A stretch of DNA of 8,392 nt from an uncultured Maritalea sp. (lineage in GTDB: Bacteria; Pseudomonadota; Alphaproteobacteria; Rhizobiales; Devosiaceae): the NCBI GenBank assembly GCA_913055925.1, contig CAJXLH010000110.1, positions 1 through 8,392 on the forward strand. Reading direction: 5' to 3'. The stretch's first letter is position 1; each line of letters starts with the position of its first letter. This document shows positions 5,999-8,392 of the stretch, one piece after another. Both the position numbers and the translations under genes were made by a program. Below the pieces are notes generated by a model. It ran no database searches, had not been told where the DNA came from, and worked only from the letters and a program-made list of their open reading frames with translations.

Positions 5999-6004
5999 CA
6001 TAAC

Positions 6005-7747
6005 GTGCGGAACAATACTTCAAATCATTTGAAGAGGGGTGTTCGTCACCTTGCGATCGCCATCATGGCGATGGGGTTGGTTGCCCAGCCTGCGGCGTTC
6101 GCGCAAACTGTATTGCCCAAAGCAGAAATTGGAAACAGCGGCGGTTATGGCGGCATTGGCGCCGCGAGTTCTTTATCGAATACGGCGGCCGCGACAAACA
6201 CATCAGACATCGAATTTAAGGCAGATGAAACAGGCGCGAGTTTTGTTTTGAATGCTATTAATGTTTCAGGTTCTACCGTATTTTCCGCTGACGAATTTGA
6301 AACCGTTTACGCCAAGTATTTGGGCACCAAAATTGATGCTGGCGTGGTCTTTAAGATTGCTGCAGACCTCACGGCATTTTACCGCCAACAAGGATATATT
6401 TTGGGTCAGGTTATCGTGCCACCACAAGAGGTTGAAGGCGGTGTCGTTCGTCTTAAAGCAATTGAGGGATATGTTGACCAAGTCATCATAGAAGGTGAAC
6501 TGGGTAGCGAGCGAGAATTGGTACATGCCTATGGCGAGCGCATCAAAGCATCACGCCCTTTGCGCGCTGACATACTTGAACGCTATTTGTTGATGGCCGG
6601 TGACCTTGCAGGCCTAAATGTAGAAGGTATTCTTTCGTCTTCAAATGATAATGTTGGCGCGTCAACTCTTACCATTAAATCAGAATATGATTGGTTTGAA
6701 GGATCATTTGCTGCTGTAAATTCAGGTTCTCATGAGGTTGGGCCGGACCTGCTACGAAGCGATTTGACATTCAATTCGGTGCTTGGTCTGCACGAACGGA
6801 TCATGCTTAAAGGCGCTGTTGCGGCAGAGATTGCAGAGTTGCAATCACTTGAATTGCAGTTTAGCGCGCCGATAAATGACAACGGGACGAGTTTCTTCAC
6901 GCGATATGCGGGCAGCAACTCAAACCCGGGCAATGGTCTTCAAGCATTTAATGTTCATTCTATCAGTTCACGAGCGTCCATTGGTTTCAAGCATGCAGCC
7001 ATTCGTTCGCGAGAGGAGAACCTGTTTTTAACCGGTCAATTTGATTGGGACAATTTGAGGTCAGCCTCAAACCTCGGCACGTTGAGCGATGATCATTTGC
7101 GCATTCTTCGGGGCATTGTGGACTATGACTTTGTCGACACTTCATTGGGCGGTAAACCTGCTGTCAACATCATTCGCGTGACACTTAGCCAAGGGCTTGA
7201 TGTGCTTGGCGCAACAAATGCAGGCTCAGTGAACAAATCGCGGACAAATGGCACAGGCGTATTTACCTCTTTGCAGTTGGATGCACAGCGCCAACAAGTC
7301 TTAAGCCACACTGGCCTTCAACTGTTAATTGGCGCGCGCGCGCAGGTGACAAATGTTCCACTGCTGTCGAGCGAAGAGTTTGGTTTTGGCGGCGGTGAAT
7401 ATGGCCGTGGCTATGACCCAAGCACCTTGTCAGGTGACAATGGCTTTGCCGGTAAAGTTGAATTGCAATATTCACCGGAGAATGCCGTTGCTGGATTGGA
7501 GTTTTTGCATGACAGTCAGTTCTACACTTTTGTAGATTTCGCTGCCGTTGAAAACCTCAACGCTGACGGCTTGGGCAATAGCTCATATCAGAACATGTGG
7601 TCAGCAGGTATAGGGGTACGCTTAGGACTAGGTGAAGATGTGGATTTAGATCTCGCATTGGCTTACCGAGGCAACCCAAGCACCAGCGTGAAAAATCTCA
7701 GTCACGATCGTTTGCGTGCTCTCGCCAAGTTTGAAGCGCATTTCTAA
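6005..7747 (+). CDS. TpsB outer-membrane transporter (FhaC/ShlB/HecB family)
   Basis: This is the pore-forming partner that recognises the TPS domain of TpsA in the periplasm and moves it across the outer membrane; it is related to BamA (Omp85 superfamily). From the GTG at 6005 it has 580 residues, the usual length for FhaC homologues. A signal peptide occupies 1-33 (hydrophobic AIAIMAMGLVAQPAAFA, cleavage AFA-Q). Two POTRA domains follow: the first at about 79-156 (AFYRQQGYILGQVIVPPQEVEGGVVRLKAIEG is the family signature) and the second at about 157-227. The rest is a beta barrel with the conserved inward loop-6 motif as GRGYDPSTLSGD (467-478) where FhaC has VRGY. The last residue is phenylalanine, as expected for insertion by the BAM complex. 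The frame is also open from a GTG at 5975, but that start lacks a ribosome binding site. It is divergent from its substrate gene, with a shared control region that probably coordinates the two. Confidence 0.94.
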   Translation: MRNNTSNHLKRGVRHLAIAIMAMGLVAQPAAFAQTVLPKAEIGNSGGYGGIGAASSLSNTAAATNTSDIEFKADETGASFVLNAINVSGSTVFSADEFETVYAKYLGTKIDAGVVFKIAADLTAFYRQQGYILGQVIVPPQEVEGGVVRLKAIEGYVDQVIIEGELGSERELVHAYGERIKASRPLRADILERYLLMAGDLAGLNVEGILSSSNDNVGASTLTIKSEYDWFEGSFAAVNSGSHEVGPDLLRSDLTFNSVLGLHERIMLKGAVAAEIAELQSLELQFSAPINDNGTSFFTRYAGSNSNPGNGLQAFNVHSISSRASIGFKHAAIRSREENLFLTGQFDWDNLRSASNLGTLSDDHLRILRGIVDYDFVDTSLGGKPAVNIIRVTLSQGLDVLGATNAGSVNKSRTNGTGVFTSLQLDAQRQQVLSHTGLQLLIGARAQVTNVPLLSSEEFGFGGGEYGRGYDPSTLSGDNGFAGKVELQYSPENAVAGLEFLHDSQFYTFVDFAAVENLNADGLGNSSYQNMWSAGIGVRLGLGEDVDLDLALAYRGNPSTSVKNLSHDRLRALAKFEAHF

Positions 7748-7782
7748 AAGCTTCTTTTACGTTGAGTGACCTCATCGTATTC

Positions 7783-7813
7783 TGAGAAAAGGGCAGCACC
7801 GTTAGCGCCGCCC
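7783..7813 (-). terminator. Rho-independent terminator of katG
   Basis: On the minus strand, positions 7813-7791 form a 9-base-pair stem GGGCGGCGC / GTGCTGCCC (two G-U pairs) around the loop TAACG, followed directly by TTTTCTC. It begins 17 bases after the katG stop. On the plus strand the same bases give two A-C mismatches and no T run, so it would serve tpsB poorly. No separate terminator for tpsB is visible in the 82-base gap between the two convergent genes. Confidence 0.7.
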
Positions 7814-7829
7814 AATGTAAAGTGTCGGC

Positions 7830-8392
7830 CTATGCTAACAGATCGAACCGATCTGCGTTCATGACCTTTGTCCATGCAGCGACGAAATCGCGGGCAAATT
7901 TTTCGCCATTGTCGTCTTGAGCATAAACCTCAGCATAGCTGCGCAGAATGGAGTTGGAGCCAAACACCAAGTCGGCGCTTGTGGCTGTCCATTTTGTTTC
8001 ACCTGTTTTCCGATTGCGGATTTCGTAGGTGCCATCCTTTACCGGATGCCAGCTATAAGCCATGTCGGTGAGGTTGACGAAGAAGTCATTGGTGAGGGCA
8101 CCCACACGGTCGGTGAAAACCCCGTGCGCACTGCCGCCATGGTTTGCACCAACAACCCGTAGGCCGCCGAGCAACACTGTCATCTCTGCTGCTGTTAGCC
8201 CGAGCAATTGCGCACGGTCCAAGAGCATTTCTTCAGCAGAAACGGCATAGGCTTCTTTTTGCCAATTGCGGAAACCGTCGGCCAATGGCTCTAAAACGTC
8301 AAAGCTGTCTGCATCAGTTTGTGCGTCGGTCGCATCGCCTCGACCTGGCGTGAATGGCACGTCGACGTCATACCCACCAGCAGCGATGGCTT
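7830..8392 (-). CDS. katG: Catalase-peroxidase KatG, C-terminal fragment (5' end outside window)
   Basis: The frame is open to the right edge, so this is the last 186 residues of a protein normally about 720-740 long. It is the end of the C-terminal, haem-free peroxidase-like domain. Signature stretches match E. coli KatG closely: VPFTPGR, LEPLADGFRNW, LTAAEMTVLLGGLRVVGAN, GVFTDRVGALTNDFFVNLTDM, TATSADLVFGSNSILR and the ending DFVAAWTKVMNADRFDLL. KatG removes hydrogen peroxide by catalase and peroxidase activity in the cytoplasm. The catalytic His/Trp/Arg and the Met-Tyr-Trp crosslink lie in the N-terminal domain or upstream part and cannot be checked here. It converges on tpsB and has its own terminator, so there is no sign of a functional link to the secretion pair. 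Confidence 0.97.
   Translation of the reverse strand, partial: AIAAGGYDVDVPFTPGRGDATDAQTDADSFDVLEPLADGFRNWQKEAYAVSAEEMLLDRAQLLGLTAAEMTVLLGGLRVVGANHGGSAHGVFTDRVGALTNDFFVNLTDMAYSWHPVKDGTYEIRNRKTGETKWTATSADLVFGSNSILRSYAEVYAQDDNGEKFARDFVAAWTKVMNADRFDLLA

Noticed and set aside
7332..7343. Alternating GC run of 12 bases inside tpsB (Z-DNA or slippage tract)
   Set aside because: It is explained by codons for Gly-Ala-Arg-Ala in the barrel. At 12 bases it is too short, and out of register with the frame, to propose phase variation without population data.
7747..7759. AAAAG-CTT-CTTTT hairpin just after the tpsB stop as a terminator
   Set aside because: The stem is five mostly A-T pairs with a 3-base loop, too weak for a rho-independent terminator even though T-rich sequence follows.

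Overview
The window looks like chromosomal sequence from an alphaproteobacterium of mid-range GC content, by eye. The evidence is indirect: a TTAA-N7-TTAAC box of the CtrA type, the style of the two-partner secretion pair (a GRGYDP motif in the transporter), a chromosomal-type ccdAB module and GTG start usage. I cannot name a genus.

Layout from left to right. (1) Positions 1-1163 hold two translationally coupled plus-strand genes. The first is the C-terminal end of a Clp/HSP100-type AAA+ ATPase that enters from outside the window. The second is a 254-residue single-pass membrane protein of unknown function. They overlap by one base (TAATG). (2) Positions 1164-1755 hold a ccdA-ccdB toxin-antitoxin operon, also joined by a TAATG overlap, with its own promoter buried in a cluster of small palindromes that probably form the autorepression operator. 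(3) Positions 1769-5824 on the minus strand encode a 1351-residue secreted TpsA exoprotein. It has an N-terminal two-partner-secretion (TPS) domain, a haemagglutinin-like middle, a NosD/pectate-lyase-like region with about a dozen coils of roughly 26 residues, and a short C-terminal module holding the only two cysteines of the mature protein. (4) Positions 5825-6004 are a compact divergent control region containing a CtrA-type box and a perfect 18-bp inverted repeat. (5) Positions 6005-7747 encode the matching TpsB (FhaC/ShlB family) outer-membrane transporter on the plus strand. (6) Positions 7748-7829 carry a terminator for the minus-strand gene. (7) Positions 7830-8392 encode the C-terminal end of catalase-peroxidase KatG, which runs off the window.

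The core of the window is the divergent tpsA/tpsB pair. TpsB would recognise the TPS domain of TpsA in the periplasm through its POTRA domains and pass the unfolded polypeptide through its 16-stranded barrel, where it would fold as a long beta-helix at the surface or be released. The points most worth following are the probable cell-cycle (CtrA) control of this pair, the unusual architecture of the passenger, its altered NPNG motif, and the uncharacterised AAA+/membrane-protein pair at the left edge. I see no RNA gene, CRISPR array, insertion sequence or phage gene.
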